From: Methylococcales bacterium
Lineage (GTDB): Bacteria > Pseudomonadota > Gammaproteobacteria > Methylococcales > Methylomonadaceae
Direction: 5' to 3'
Length of the DNA: 53,748 nt
Assembly (NCBI GenBank): GCA_026399075.1
Contig: JAPLRR010000074.1
Location: 1 to 53,748 of the forward strand
Both the position numbers and the translations under genes were made by a program. How positions within the stretch are numbered: position 1 is the first letter of the stretch; every line of letters starts with the position of its first letter. Shown piece by piece: positions 8,014 to 16,593 of the stretch. Under the pieces are notes generated by a model. The model saw only the letters and a program-made list of their open reading frames with translations, searched no databases and had not been told where the DNA came from.

Positions 8014-9236
8014 AGCCCGGTGAGGCGTTTTTCCAAGGTTTCAAACAGGTGATGGGTGTTTTTATAAAGGTCGTAATCAGCCAGCACTTTGAGCCTGCCT
8101 GCTTTACCCAGTTGGCGGCGTAAAGGCGCATCCGCCGCCAGTTTTCCTATCGCAGCGGCTAAGCCCGCAGTATCAGAAGCCGGCACCAACAAGCCATCTT
8201 CACCATGGCTGATGAGTTCTGGGATGCCAGTGATGGCCGTAGTGATGCAAGGGATTTCCATAGCCATGGCTTCCATCAACACCACGGGCAAACCCTCGGC
8301 AAAGCTGGGCAGTACAAAAATATCCGCCGCGTGGTAATAATCCAAAATATGGTCTTGATCGACAGCGCCAGTAAAATGCACGAATTGGCTAATACCCAAT
8401 TGTTCGGCATAGTTTTTTAGCGCCAAGTCATCGGGGCCCATGCCCACCAAGGTCAGTGTTACTGCGACAGCTTGGCTTTGCAATTGGGCGACGGCTTCCA
8501 GCAAAATTGCCTGGCCTTTCGCCGATGTCAAACGCCCAACGCAAAGCAGTTTGCAGGTGTCGTTTGTTGTAGTGTGGGACTGGGGGATAAAGCGTTGTGG
8601 GTCTACGCCCAAACGGCAAACATCCAGTTTGGGCCAAGCAGCGACCGGCGACAATTTCATCACTTGGCTACGGGCATAGTGGCTGATGCAGAAAATAAAA
8701 TCGGCGGCGAGGATTTTTTCCGGCAAATTATAACCAGCGGCATCATAAAACTCATCCGGGCCATGCACAGTAAACGAAAAACTGTAGCCAAACACCGTTT
8801 TGACCAACATCCCAACCGATGCTGCTGGCGTGGCAAAATGCACATGCAGATGGCTAAGGTTTTGCGACTGCATCCATTGCCCTACCAGTAAACTTTCCGC
8901 CAAATAAAACACATGGTAGAGCTGGCGTTTAATATCCCAACCGCCTAGCTTAAACGCATGTTTGACACCGCGTAGCAGCCCCATAGGGTTGCTGGCCAAG
9001 GTTTTGCCCAAAGCGATGGCGGCTTTTAAAATCCCTTGCGATTTGATGTAAAAGGTTTGTTCGGCTTCGTTTTTTTCAATCTCGGTGAGTTTGTCCAAAG
9101 GGCGATCCGGCAAATTAATCGAAGACACCGTTATGGCAACGCCAAACTGCCGCAGTTGCTGGACTTCACGCAAAATAAACGTATGCGAATATGCAGGATA
9201 TTGGCTGACTAAATAAGCAATGCGGTGTGTTGTCAT
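8010..9236 (-). CDS. Glycosyltransferase family 4 (WcaL-like)
   Basis: 408 residues, GT-B fold. The N-terminus (AYLVSQYPAYSHTFILREVQQLRQFG) is characteristic of the WcaL/AmsK-type colanic-acid transferases. HLHVHFATPAASVGMLVK and the SFTVHGPDEF segment form the acceptor domain. The C-terminal donor domain has KLLCVGRLTSAKGQ, LVGMGPDD and the EX7E region PSFAEGLPVVLMEAMAMEIP. All diagnostic residues are present and the length is normal. No transmembrane span is evident. It sits between another GT4 and the hydrolase-like gene with four-base overlaps at both ends. The sugar donor and linkage cannot be deduced. Confidence 0.92.
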   Translation of the reverse strand: MTTHRIAYLVSQYPAYSHTFILREVQQLRQFGVAITVSSINLPDRPLDKLTEIEKNEAEQTFYIKSQGILKAAIALGKTLASNPMGLLRGVKHAFKLGGWDIKRQLYHVFYLAESLLVGQWMQSQNLSHLHVHFATPAASVGMLVKTVFGYSFSFTVHGPDEFYDAAGYNLPEKILAADFIFCISHYARSQVMKLSPVAAWPKLDVCRLGVDPQRFIPQSHTTTNDTCKLLCVGRLTSAKGQAILLEAVAQLQSQAVAVTLTLVGMGPDDLALKNYAEQLGISQFVHFTGAVDQDHILDYYHAADIFVLPSFAEGLPVVLMEAMAMEIPCITTAITGIPELISHGEDGLLVPASDTAGLAAAIGKLAADAPLRRQLGKAGRLKVLADYDLYKNTHHLFETLEKRLTGL

Positions 9237-10513
9237 AATTTTGGTTCCAATAATTCACGGTAAAAATCGATGCCAGTGGCAATTTTTGCATCCCAACTAT
9301 AATTGTTTTCGACGCGGCGGCGGCCTTCTTGGCCTTTGGCTATCCATACCTCCGGCTGCAAACGGACATTTTGCAGCGCGTTTATCAAACCTTGCACCAC
9401 TTCCGCTTTACCTGTGGCGGGCAATTTAACGCCAACGCCATCATCGACAATTTCAGCCGGACCGCCAAAATCAATGGCAATCACAGGTCGTGCTACAGCC
9501 ATGGCCTCCAGCAACACCGCACCACCGGATTCCCGCACCGAAGGCAGGCAAAACACATGGCCTTGCTGGATAATCCGGGAGACTTCGTTGAGTGGTAGAT
9601 TGCCAGTAAATTGCACGACCCCGTCCAAGTTCAGGTCGGTGGTTTGTTGTTCTAAGGCTTTACGTTCTGGGCCTTCACCCACGATGGTCAGTTGCACAGG
9701 AAAGTCCAATGCCTTGATGGCCTCCAGTAACATGGCCACCCCTTTAACTGGCAGCAAACGGCCTACAAAAGTAATCCGTAAAGGGTTTTCATCCGTCGGG
9801 GCTGGCGGCCAAGGCGTGGCGGTAAACAAGTTTAAATCGACTCCGTTTTCCAACAAAAAACGGCACTTATGATGGTGGCGGCGGGCAATCCCCGCCAAGG
9901 TGGCACGGGTTGCGGTCAAAATCAGTGCCGCATTGCGGGTGGAGCCGACTAGCCAATCAATGACCTGTCCGAAATTGCGTACCGGATACAGCCATTTGGA
10001 TTCTGCCTTCATAATGTCCGGGAAGGTAGTGGGCGAAGCCAAGCCACCATTCCATGGGCCAAGTACCAAAGGGATTTTTAATTGGTGTAAACGGGTGGCG
10101 GCCAAGGGCGACACCGGGGTTACCGCATGGACAATATCCCAGGATTGTCCTGCCTTTTGCAGGCGTTTGCAGTGGCGGGTTGCCAGCCAGTCATAAACAA
10201 AAAAATCCAAGGAAGCAATCAGGAACTTGGGATGCTCACTCTGCGGAAAGCAGCGCGAGGCAAAACGATACAAGGGCCCAGCAAACCATTCGGTGTCGAT
10301 AAACTCAACTTTGGATGCACCCATAGGGCAGCCTGCCGCTTCCAACGCCGGTCGGTTGCGACTATGGGTCAGCAAAGTGGCCGAACAGCGCGTACTTAAG
10401 CGGCTATACCATTCCCAGCCGATTTGCGATACAGAACCCATACCCGCGCCACATTGGTAGGCTGAAAGTAACACATGAATAGTATTGGTGTTGGTCATGG
10501 CGTTGTGTGGCAT
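9233..10513 (-). CDS. Glycosyltransferase family 4
   Basis: 426 residues from ATG 10513; ATG 10498 (residue 6) is an equally plausible start because neither has a clear ribosome-binding site. GT-B enzyme with donor-domain motifs LRITFVGRLLPVKGV, LTIVGEGPERKAL and SVRESGGAVLLEAMAVARPVIAIDFGGPAEIV, which contains the EX7E pair. The acceptor domain includes IVHAVTPVSPLAATRLHQL. This branch resembles transferases that use lipid-linked acceptors in exopolysaccharide loci. It starts 15 bases after the acyltransferase gene stop and its own stop overlaps the following GT4 start (ATGA), so the two GT4 enzymes are co-translated. Confidence 0.91.
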   Translation of the reverse strand: MPHNAMTNTNTIHVLLSAYQCGAGMGSVSQIGWEWYSRLSTRCSATLLTHSRNRPALEAAGCPMGASKVEFIDTEWFAGPLYRFASRCFPQSEHPKFLIASLDFFVYDWLATRHCKRLQKAGQSWDIVHAVTPVSPLAATRLHQLKIPLVLGPWNGGLASPTTFPDIMKAESKWLYPVRNFGQVIDWLVGSTRNAALILTATRATLAGIARRHHHKCRFLLENGVDLNLFTATPWPPAPTDENPLRITFVGRLLPVKGVAMLLEAIKALDFPVQLTIVGEGPERKALEQQTTDLNLDGVVQFTGNLPLNEVSRIIQQGHVFCLPSVRESGGAVLLEAMAVARPVIAIDFGGPAEIVDDGVGVKLPATGKAEVVQGLINALQNVRLQPEVWIAKGQEGRRRVENNYSWDAKIATGIDFYRELLEPKL

Positions 10514-10528
10514 AAAAAGGGGCTGGTT

Positions 10529-11170
10529 TTACTCAGCTTGGCTAGTGGATGTTTCTGGGGTTTCGAAAAAATAGGCGCAGCGTAATTTCGTCAATTCTTC
10601 GGAAGCCGGGCCAAAAAAATCGCCTGCAATCAGCGGGTCGTCAGCCCATGGCAAGGCGGCTGTCCGTTGTTCACAGCGCTCAAGATAATCATCCACGGTG
10701 CTAATTACTTTGGCAGGCACACCGCCGACAATGGTGTTGGGTGGCACATCCCTGGTTACCACAGCGCCTGCCGCGACTATGGAATAGGGCCCGATGGTGA
10801 CTCCCGGCATAATAATCGCCCTATGCCCAACAAACACATCGTCGCGTATGTCCACTTTACCAACGCTGTCCAGCCGCTTTTTGGTGATATGTTTTAGCAT
10901 ATTGACCGAACCGTCATGGCCAAACACCGTGCAACCCGTCAAATGGACGTTATTACCCAGCCGCACATGTTTCGGGTCGGTAAAATCGACGTTGGTTTGG
11001 ATGACACAATCTTCACCCATTCCGTAAAGCACATCATGGCGTTTTAAAAAACGCGCCCATTCTTGGCCTGCCGGGTTGCATATTTTGCGGTATAGCCCGG
11101 TAAAACGGCCTGAATCCATGGCTTGTTTTCTAAGGAAAGATTGCAGTAAGCGACGGAGGAAAGACATCAT
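10529..11170 (-). CDS. Hexapeptide acyltransferase (maltose/galactoside O-acetyltransferase family)
   Basis: About 213 residues when started at the double ATG (11170/11167), which has a GAGG ribosome-binding site a few bases upstream; a TTG start 45 bases further up is possible but unlikely. The second half is a left-handed beta helix with DPKHVRLGNNVHLTGCTVFGHDG, KVDIRDDVFVGHRAIIMPGVTIG and AAGAVVTRDVPPNTIVGGVPAKVI, the standard CoA-binding and active-site turns of the LacA/Maa/VatD-like acetyltransferases. As the first gene of the minus-strand operon it probably adds acetyl or another acyl group to a sugar of the repeat unit. It faces the flippase gene across a 157-bp divergent promoter region. 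Confidence 0.88.
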   Translation of the reverse strand: MMSFLRRLLQSFLRKQAMDSGRFTGLYRKICNPAGQEWARFLKRHDVLYGMGEDCVIQTNVDFTDPKHVRLGNNVHLTGCTVFGHDGSVNMLKHITKKRLDSVGKVDIRDDVFVGHRAIIMPGVTIGPYSIVAAGAVVTRDVPPNTIVGGVPAKVISTVDDYLERCEQRTAALPWADDPLIAGDFFGPASEELTKLRCAYFFETPETSTSQAE

Positions 11171-11327
11171 AGTAGCCTCAAGGGGGTAAAAGGTAGCACC
11201 GACCTGAATGTTCAAGCTTTTAGGGGCTGGCGGGCGGTGACTTGATAAAGCGCTAGTCTTAGCCCTATCAATAATAAATCAGGCAAACTATACTAACTGA
11301 ACAACCACAATAATAACAGCAAAACCC
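11171..11327. promoter_or_regulatory. Divergent promoter region between exopolysaccharide operon and flippase gene
   Basis: 157 bp between two outward-facing genes must hold promoters for both the ten-gene operon (leftward) and the flippase (rightward). A plus-strand TATACT at 11289-11294 is a reasonable -10 hexamer for the flippase, about 34 bases before its ATG. The matching -35 (around 11266) is poor. No sigma-54 element or clear operator palindrome was found. Confidence 0.4.
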
Positions 11328-12872
11328 ATGAGCAATAAAAAACCTGGCAGTTCGTTTTATTACAACACCTTGGCGCAAACGGCAGGGCGATTATTATATT
11401 TGTTGTCGCGGGTGGGCTTACCGCCGCTGATACTCCATTATGTTTCCTTGGACGAATATGGCTTGTGGTCGACCTGCTTCTTGCTGATCAGCTATGTCAG
11501 CATGGGCGCGTTTGGCGTTTCCAATGTTTATATCCGCTATGTGGCCGAGTACAGCGTCAAGCATCAATATGATGACATCAATGGCCTGGTCAGCACTGGC
11601 CTGATGCTGACCTTTGCCTTTAGTGTGTTGGCCTTGGGCGGTGTTTGGTTGGCGATGCCGCTGTTGTTAAAAAGCTTTAATGTCGCCCCCGCTTTGCAAC
11701 ATACCGCCGAAGTGTTGATTTTGGGCACTTTGGCAACCATGTTGCTGGATATGACCTTGGGCGCATTTTCTTATGTGCTGCATGGGCTGCAAAAAATCGC
11801 CGAACAAACCATCGTCTGGATAGTCAGCTTTTTGTTGGAAACCGTCTTGATCATTGCCTTGCTGGTTTACGGTTTTGGGGTGACTTCGCTGTTATGGGCC
11901 TTTCTGGCGCGTTATATTTTTTCCACGGTGTTTTACATTATCCTCTGCTACCGCGCCATCCCCACCTTACACATCAGCTTGCGTTTGGTTAATCGAGATT
12001 TTTTTAGCCGCTTTTTGCACTATGGCGGTATTTTACAATTGTCCGGTTTGCTGAGTGTGTTCATGTACTCGATAGAACGGGTTATTGCCGGCTATTTGAC
12101 GGGCTTGGGCGCAATAGCCGTGCTGGATTTGGGGCAAAAATTCCCGGTGATGGCCAGCCAAGTGTTTTCGTCGATGAATGCCAGTTTTTTACCTGCGATC
12201 ACCGAAGCTCACAGTTTAGGCAAGTATCAGGACATCCAGCGTTTGTATTTGCAAGGGCTGCGTTATTTAAGTCTGTTGAATGGCTTGGCGATGGGCTTTC
12301 TTGCCCCATTTGCGGTGTGGTTGTTGCACGCGTGGTTAGGCCACGCTGAGCAGTTGGAAAGCACGATTATGGTCATGTTTTATGCCTGTGTCGGTTACCA
12401 ACTGAATGTGATGACAGGCCCATTGTCCGCCTATTACCAAGGCATCAACCACCCGATGCGCACGTTTGGCTATCTGGGCTGGCAAATTTTGTTCATTATT
12501 GGAGGCTTGGCGTGGGCTTGGTATTACACGGGCTTTGATGTCATCATCATTGCCGCCATCACCATGTGGGCCAGGGCTTTAAGCGCCTTGGTCTATTTGT
12601 TTAAGGGCAATGCGCAACTGGGTTTGCCCCATCGTTCATTCATCCTTGCTGTTTTACTCCCAGGTGCAATGCCTTATTTGTGGGGTTATGGCATTATGCT
12701 GGCGATAGAACCCTGGCTAGTCCAGCTGCACGCTAACCGCTGGTTGCTGATTCCGCTTTTAGGCGGCATCGGCCTAGTTTATACGCTATTAACGGTAAGC
12801 TTTTTTTATCAGTATATGTGCAATGCTGCCGAGCAAGTGCTGATTAGGCAAAAATTGCGGCTTAAGGCGTAG
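11328..12872 (+). CDS. Oligosaccharide flippase / polysaccharide biosynthesis membrane protein (Wzx-like)
   Basis: 514 residues with about 12-14 hydrophobic helices distributed over the whole length, as in MOP-superfamily flippases (Wzx, MurJ, MATE relatives). Examples are SVLALGGVWLAMPLLL, TVLIIALLVYGFGVTSLLWAFLA, LSGLLSVFMYSIERVIAGYLTGL and a terminal LLIPLLGGIGLVYTLLTVSFFY. The N-terminal helix pair with LLYLLSRVGLPPLILHYVSLDEYGLWS (GLWS-type motif) is typical. Its job would be to move the lipid-linked repeat unit to the periplasmic face. No Wzy polymerase or Wza/Wzc export proteins are in the window; they may lie to the left of position 1 or elsewhere. The stop is two bases from the end of the convergent ATP-grasp gene. 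Confidence 0.88.
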   Translation: MSNKKPGSSFYYNTLAQTAGRLLYLLSRVGLPPLILHYVSLDEYGLWSTCFLLISYVSMGAFGVSNVYIRYVAEYSVKHQYDDINGLVSTGLMLTFAFSVLALGGVWLAMPLLLKSFNVAPALQHTAEVLILGTLATMLLDMTLGAFSYVLHGLQKIAEQTIVWIVSFLLETVLIIALLVYGFGVTSLLWAFLARYIFSTVFYIILCYRAIPTLHISLRLVNRDFFSRFLHYGGILQLSGLLSVFMYSIERVIAGYLTGLGAIAVLDLGQKFPVMASQVFSSMNASFLPAITEAHSLGKYQDIQRLYLQGLRYLSLLNGLAMGFLAPFAVWLLHAWLGHAEQLESTIMVMFYACVGYQLNVMTGPLSAYYQGINHPMRTFGYLGWQILFIIGGLAWAWYYTGFDVIIIAAITMWARALSALVYLFKGNAQLGLPHRSFILAVLLPGAMPYLWGYGIMLAIEPWLVQLHANRWLLIPLLGGIGLVYTLLTVSFFYQYMCNAAEQVLIRQKLRLKA

Positions 12873-12874
12873 TA

Positions 12875-14047
12875 TTAGCCACGCCTTAATTGGCGCTTGG
12901 CCCATTGCCGCCAGTGCATCGGCAGATAATGGGTCAACACCCGGCGCAAATAGGCCAGCATCAATAAAGGGTCGTGCCACGGCGCATCAAGCCAACAATG
13001 GAAAAAACTGTATCCATTGCAATGGCTGAACGCCCAAAATAGGCTTTGGGGAAATAGATTGACCACTACGCCTGATTGCGGTATCGGCTTCGGTTCAGTG
13101 GTCATCGGTTTGCCAGCAAGCAACTGTTGCAAGCTGTGGCTAAAATCAACGCCGGCATAGTGGCCTAAATGGTAACTGGGGGTAACACGGGGATTAAGCT
13201 CTAGCGCATAAAGGTGGTTGGTTTTTGTGTCGTGTATCCAATCGATCCCGGCAAAGCCATGAAAGCCAGTCATTTTGCCTACCCCTGCCACCATAGCCGC
13301 CACATCCGCATGGTCAGTGAGTTCCCGTGCACTGGAAGCGGCTAAAGGCGTCGGCCAGCAGTGCAAGGAATACGATGAATGCCAACAGAGCGGCACACCG
13401 TGATCGAACAACACATCCGTAGATCCCAATTTCCCTTCGTAGAAACGTTGTACCAACACAGGTTGCGGGGAAACGGCCAAGTCGTCATAAGCGGCTTTCA
13501 GCTCCTGGTCATTGTTGACTTTACGCACCCCCGAACCGCTTAAGCCACTAAAACTTTTTAACATGATTGGGTAGCCAATGTCAGCGGTGGCGGCGGTTAC
13601 GGCTTGCCAATCCCCGCACATTTTTGCCAACGGCGTGTACAGGCCTGCCTTAATTGCCGCTTGTTGGAAGTCCCACTTCGATAATATCACCTGGACTTGG
13701 CTGCTGCTGCGGTGGTCAACCGGAAACCAGCCATCCAAACACCCATCCCCAGCAAACTCACTTAAGGCAATCAAGCTGGGTTCATCACCAACAATCACCA
13801 TGTCATAAGATGGCTGTTGGCTGAGCAGTTCTATAATAAGCAGGGCGCGGGCTTTGGGTTCAGTCGACGTGGGCAAATGTTTATCCACATAGCGTGAACA
13901 CGTAATCGCCAAACCCGGCGGGGCCAAAACCGTAACCTTGCAACCCGCCTTGTGTAACAAAAAAGGAAACCGTGCCAAGCCCAGCGCATCAATGCCAGCA
14001 ATCAGTAACACGTCTAAGGGTTTGGTTGGGGTTGGCATAATAGGCAA
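12875..14047 (-). CDS. ATP-grasp domain protein
   Basis: 390 residues. An N-terminal Rossmann-like part (LDVLLIAGIDALGLARFPFLL) is followed by an ATP-grasp core: YPIMLKSFSGLSGSGVRKV with the phosphate-binding Lys and Gly-rich loop (~residues 150-170), PVLVQRFYEGKLGSTDVLF, and FAGIDWIHDTKTNHLYALELNPRVTP with the metal-binding Glu/Asn. These enzymes join a carboxylate to an amine or thiol through an acyl phosphate. Related proteins occur near polysaccharide and amino-acid-modification genes. The substrate is unknown. Either of two Met codons (residues 1 and 4) can start it. Placed end-to-end with the flippase, it may act on the same polymer, but the sequence does not prove this. Confidence 0.8.
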   Translation of the reverse strand: MPIMPTPTKPLDVLLIAGIDALGLARFPFLLHKAGCKVTVLAPPGLAITCSRYVDKHLPTSTEPKARALLIIELLSQQPSYDMVIVGDEPSLIALSEFAGDGCLDGWFPVDHRSSSQVQVILSKWDFQQAAIKAGLYTPLAKMCGDWQAVTAATADIGYPIMLKSFSGLSGSGVRKVNNDQELKAAYDDLAVSPQPVLVQRFYEGKLGSTDVLFDHGVPLCWHSSYSLHCWPTPLAASSARELTDHADVAAMVAGVGKMTGFHGFAGIDWIHDTKTNHLYALELNPRVTPSYHLGHYAGVDFSHSLQQLLAGKPMTTEPKPIPQSGVVVNLFPQSLFWAFSHCNGYSFFHCWLDAPWHDPLLMLAYLRRVLTHYLPMHWRQWAKRQLRRG

Positions 14048-14341
14048 ACGGTAAGATTTGATTTGCTTTAATTATACAGATTTTTTGGGCTTAACTAATA
14101 GCATGAAGGACGCCGGACAAAGCCACGCATCGATCGGTCTTGATCCGCAGAGTTGATACCACTGGGAATTTGCCTGCCTTTTTCCACAACTTATCGCCCT
14201 GAACCCAATCTTATTGAAATACTGTGGTGTAAAATGGTTGCCACTTGATACCAGAGAAGTTACACCGACAGGGTGTGGCAGGTACTGGAAGCATCGGCTG
14301 AATTTGAAAAATACACGATAACTTTTGGATGATTACTTATT

Positions 14342-14716
14342 ATGAAAACCCGCAATTGTATGTTTGGCATGGCGTTGTTGCTCATTTTTCCGTTGTCTGC
14401 CTGGCCTCAAGATGGCCCAGGATGCAATTATTCTGGCAACCAGTCGGAAATGAATGCCTGCGCCCAACAGGATTTTGAAGCCGCCGACCAAGAACTTAAC
14501 CGCATCTATAAAGCTTTATCGGATTCTTTGTCAAAGCAAGACCGTGCGGTGCTATTAAAAGACCAGCGCAACTGGTTAAAAAAGCGGGATCCACTTTGTA
14601 AAAAAGAGGCAAATGATGTGGCCGAGGGCGGTTCAATTTGGCCATTAATTTTTAATGGTTGTCGGGCCAGCGACACAAAGGCCAGGATAGGACGGCTTAA
14701 ACAGTGGCACGGGTAA
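14342..14716 (+). CDS. Periplasmic LprI-like / DUF1311 protein
   Basis: 124 residues with a clear Sec signal peptide (MFGMALLLIFPLSAWP, cleavage near residue 22). The mature part has the LprI/DUF1311 pattern: NQSEMNACAQQDFEAADQEL, an LLKDQRNWLKKRDPLC segment and a C-terminal Cys, giving four cysteines that can form two disulphides. The family includes the mycobacterial lysozyme inhibitor LprI and many uncharacterised gammaproteobacterial proteins. It is a single gene, with 294 bp of non-coding DNA upstream and no obvious partner. A role in protecting peptidoglycan from lysozyme is possible but is only a family-level inference. Confidence 0.85.
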   Translation: MKTRNCMFGMALLLIFPLSAWPQDGPGCNYSGNQSEMNACAQQDFEAADQELNRIYKALSDSLSKQDRAVLLKDQRNWLKKRDPLCKKEANDVAEGGSIWPLIFNGCRASDTKARIGRLKQWHG

Positions 14717-14843
14717 ACATTAAGTGCTTGGCAATAGGTCGTCATGTATGCCAAGTTGTTACCCCCCTCACCCCAACCTTCTCCCAAAGGGTATCTGATT
14801 GGCCCCCAGTGGCGAAAAACGCGGCTTTACGTTACAGCTTAGC

Positions 14844-16445
14844 TTAATCAGACTTTGGCAATTGCTGTAGCCCCTGAAACGACAATCCAAATTTTTGCAA
14901 ATACACCTTAAGCCGGTGCGAGTCGTTGACGCTGGCTTTTTGGCTGCGACTGTGGTTAAACAGTGTCCGGCCTGCCTCGGCCATGCTGCGGCTGCTTTGG
15001 CATATCTTCAGCACTTGGGCTAGCTGCATACGGTCAAACAAATCCAATTCAGCCAATGCCTGGGCTGGCATCACTACCGCCAGCCCATCATCAACCGTAG
15101 GTGTCGGCAAATAGCCTGACCATGCCGATTGTAGGCGGCTGATCTCTTCCGTCACCAAGGCTTCGGTGATGCGCCCGCCTTCGGCGAGGGTTGCCATGCG
15201 GGTGATGCTGGAGTTTAAATCCCGAAAATTGGCCCGCCATAACGCCTGTGGCGAGCGGGCAAATTGCAGATATTGTTGCCGTGCCGCTTTGTTAAAGCTG
15301 ACTTTATGGTTGGCTTTTAAGGTAAATTGGTGTAATTCGTGTTCAATATTGGCTTCCAAATCTTCCAGGCGCTGGCAGAGTGACGGCAAGCGATACGTCC
15401 ATAAATTAATCCGCGCCAATAAATCTTCCCGAAACAAGCCTGCCCGCACGTTGGCAAACAAATCCCGGTTAGTCCCGGCGATCAGTTGGAAGTCGCTGCG
15501 GCTGGGCTGGTCGCCCCCAAAGGGCAGAAACACTTTATCTTCTATGGCGCGTAATAACATGGCTTGTTCATCCAAGCCCAGTTCGCCAATCTCATCCAAA
15601 AACAGCAGACCATCATTGGCTTCGCCCAACAAGCCCAAACGGGCGTTGATTGCGCCCGTAAACGCGCCTTTGACATGTCCAAACAAGGCCGACATGGCTT
15701 GGTCGCCGCGTAAAGTCGCACAATTGACTTCCACCAGCTTTCCGCTGACTAAGCCGCGTTGCTTTTTAAGCTGATAAATGCGCTGCGCCAACTGCGATTT
15801 GCCCGCACCTGTTGGCCCGGTCAACAAGATGGGCGCAGTCGATTTGATGCAAACCTGCTCAATTTGGGAAATCATTTGGTTAAAAGCCGTATTGCGGGTT
15901 TCTATGCCGCCTTTTAGATAAGCAATGCCCGCTTGGGCTTCATAGGCAAAGCGCGAGGCGATTTGGTCATAACGCGACAAATCCAAGTCAATAATCTGGT
16001 AACTGCCTTGGATGCCCGCTTTGCTGGGTGACGATTGCAACAGTTTGGCCGGCAAATAATTGGCTTCGGTCAGCAGATATAAACAAATTTGCGCCACATG
16101 CGTACCCGTGGTGATGTGGACATAATAGGCGTGTTGCTCGGGGTCAAAGGGGTATTGGCGGGTAAAATCCAACAGTTGGCTATAAACTTGCTCAAAATCC
16201 CACGGGTCGGCGTAATCAACTTGGTAGGCGGTCAGTTTGGTTGAGGGTGACACCACCGCCATATCCGCCAACGTCAGTTTGGCGAGTTGGAGTTCGTCGG
16301 CATGGTGTAACAGCACAAACTCATCAACCGGCAAGCTGGAGTGCATTAACAAGGACACCGTAGGCCTCCACCGGCCTAAGCGCTTTTTGCCCAAGCCCGC
16401 ATGATCCAAGCGGGCACCCAATAGACCGATAATAACCGTATTCAT
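14844..16445 (-). CDS. rtcR: Sigma-54-dependent activator RtcR of RNA-repair genes
   Basis: 533 residues, the normal RtcR length. The N-terminal ~185 residues (MNTVIIGLLGARLDHAGLGKKR; YYVHITTGTHVAQICLYLLTEA) match the CARF-like ligand domain that senses RNA ends. The central AAA+ domain has Walker A GPTGAGKSQL (~residues 203-212), the sigma-54 contact loop GAFTGA and Walker B GLLFLDEIGEL. The C-terminus carries a helix-turn-helix-like segment (SSRSMAEAGRTLFNHSR). It is divergent from rtcB, whose promoter contains a -24/-12 element, exactly the arrangement expected for activator and target. No rtcA is next to it. The start ATG lacks a clear Shine-Dalgarno; a CTATCTAAAT direct repeat precedes it instead. 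Confidence 0.95.
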   Translation of the reverse strand: MNTVIIGLLGARLDHAGLGKKRLGRWRPTVSLLMHSSLPVDEFVLLHHADELQLAKLTLADMAVVSPSTKLTAYQVDYADPWDFEQVYSQLLDFTRQYPFDPEQHAYYVHITTGTHVAQICLYLLTEANYLPAKLLQSSPSKAGIQGSYQIIDLDLSRYDQIASRFAYEAQAGIAYLKGGIETRNTAFNQMISQIEQVCIKSTAPILLTGPTGAGKSQLAQRIYQLKKQRGLVSGKLVEVNCATLRGDQAMSALFGHVKGAFTGAINARLGLLGEANDGLLFLDEIGELGLDEQAMLLRAIEDKVFLPFGGDQPSRSDFQLIAGTNRDLFANVRAGLFREDLLARINLWTYRLPSLCQRLEDLEANIEHELHQFTLKANHKVSFNKAARQQYLQFARSPQALWRANFRDLNSSITRMATLAEGGRITEALVTEEISRLQSAWSGYLPTPTVDDGLAVVMPAQALAELDLFDRMQLAQVLKICQSSRSMAEAGRTLFNHSRSQKASVNDSHRLKVYLQKFGLSFQGLQQLPKSD

Positions 16446-16473
16446 TTAGATAGCATTCTATTTATTTAGATAG
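16444..16473. repeat. Direct repeat ATTTAGATAG x2 upstream of rtcR
   Basis: The ten-base unit ATTTAGATAG occurs at 16444-16453, overlapping the rtcR start, and again at 16464-16473, exactly 20 bases apart (two helical turns). Such phasing is compatible with a protein-binding site for autoregulation or an upstream activating sequence. No binding site for this RtcR is known to me. Confidence 0.5.
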
Positions 16474-16538
16474 GATTTTTGGGATAGTGTAACGCCGGAT
16501 CGGCAGATTATCCATAGCCCGCTTAGGCCACAGGGTTT

Positions 16539-16554
16539 TGGCACAGGCCATGCT
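16539..16554 (+). promoter_or_regulatory. Sigma-54 (-24/-12) promoter of rtcB with overlapping palindrome
   Basis: The sequence TGGCAC-N5-ATGCT matches the sigma-54 consensus TGGCAC-N5-TTGCW with one mismatch. The invariant GG (16540-16541) and GC (16552-16553) are separated by the required ten bases. Transcription would start near 16564, about 30 bases before the rtcB ATG, which has a GAGG ribosome-binding site. A perfect 12-bp palindrome, ATGCTTAAGCAT (16550-16561), overlaps the -12 element and could be an additional operator. Confidence 0.85.
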
Positions 16555-16593
16555 TAAGCATAGCTTGTTAGACTACACATTGAGGAAATAACT

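Noticed and set aside
9303..9872. 189-codon plus-strand frame
   Set aside because: It lies wholly antisense to a clear GT4 gene, and its translation has no family features; GC-rich codons produce long antisense frames here.
15166..15774. 202-codon plus-strand frame
   Set aside because: Antisense to the AAA+ domain of rtcR, low-complexity Arg/Ser-rich translation, no ribosome-binding site.
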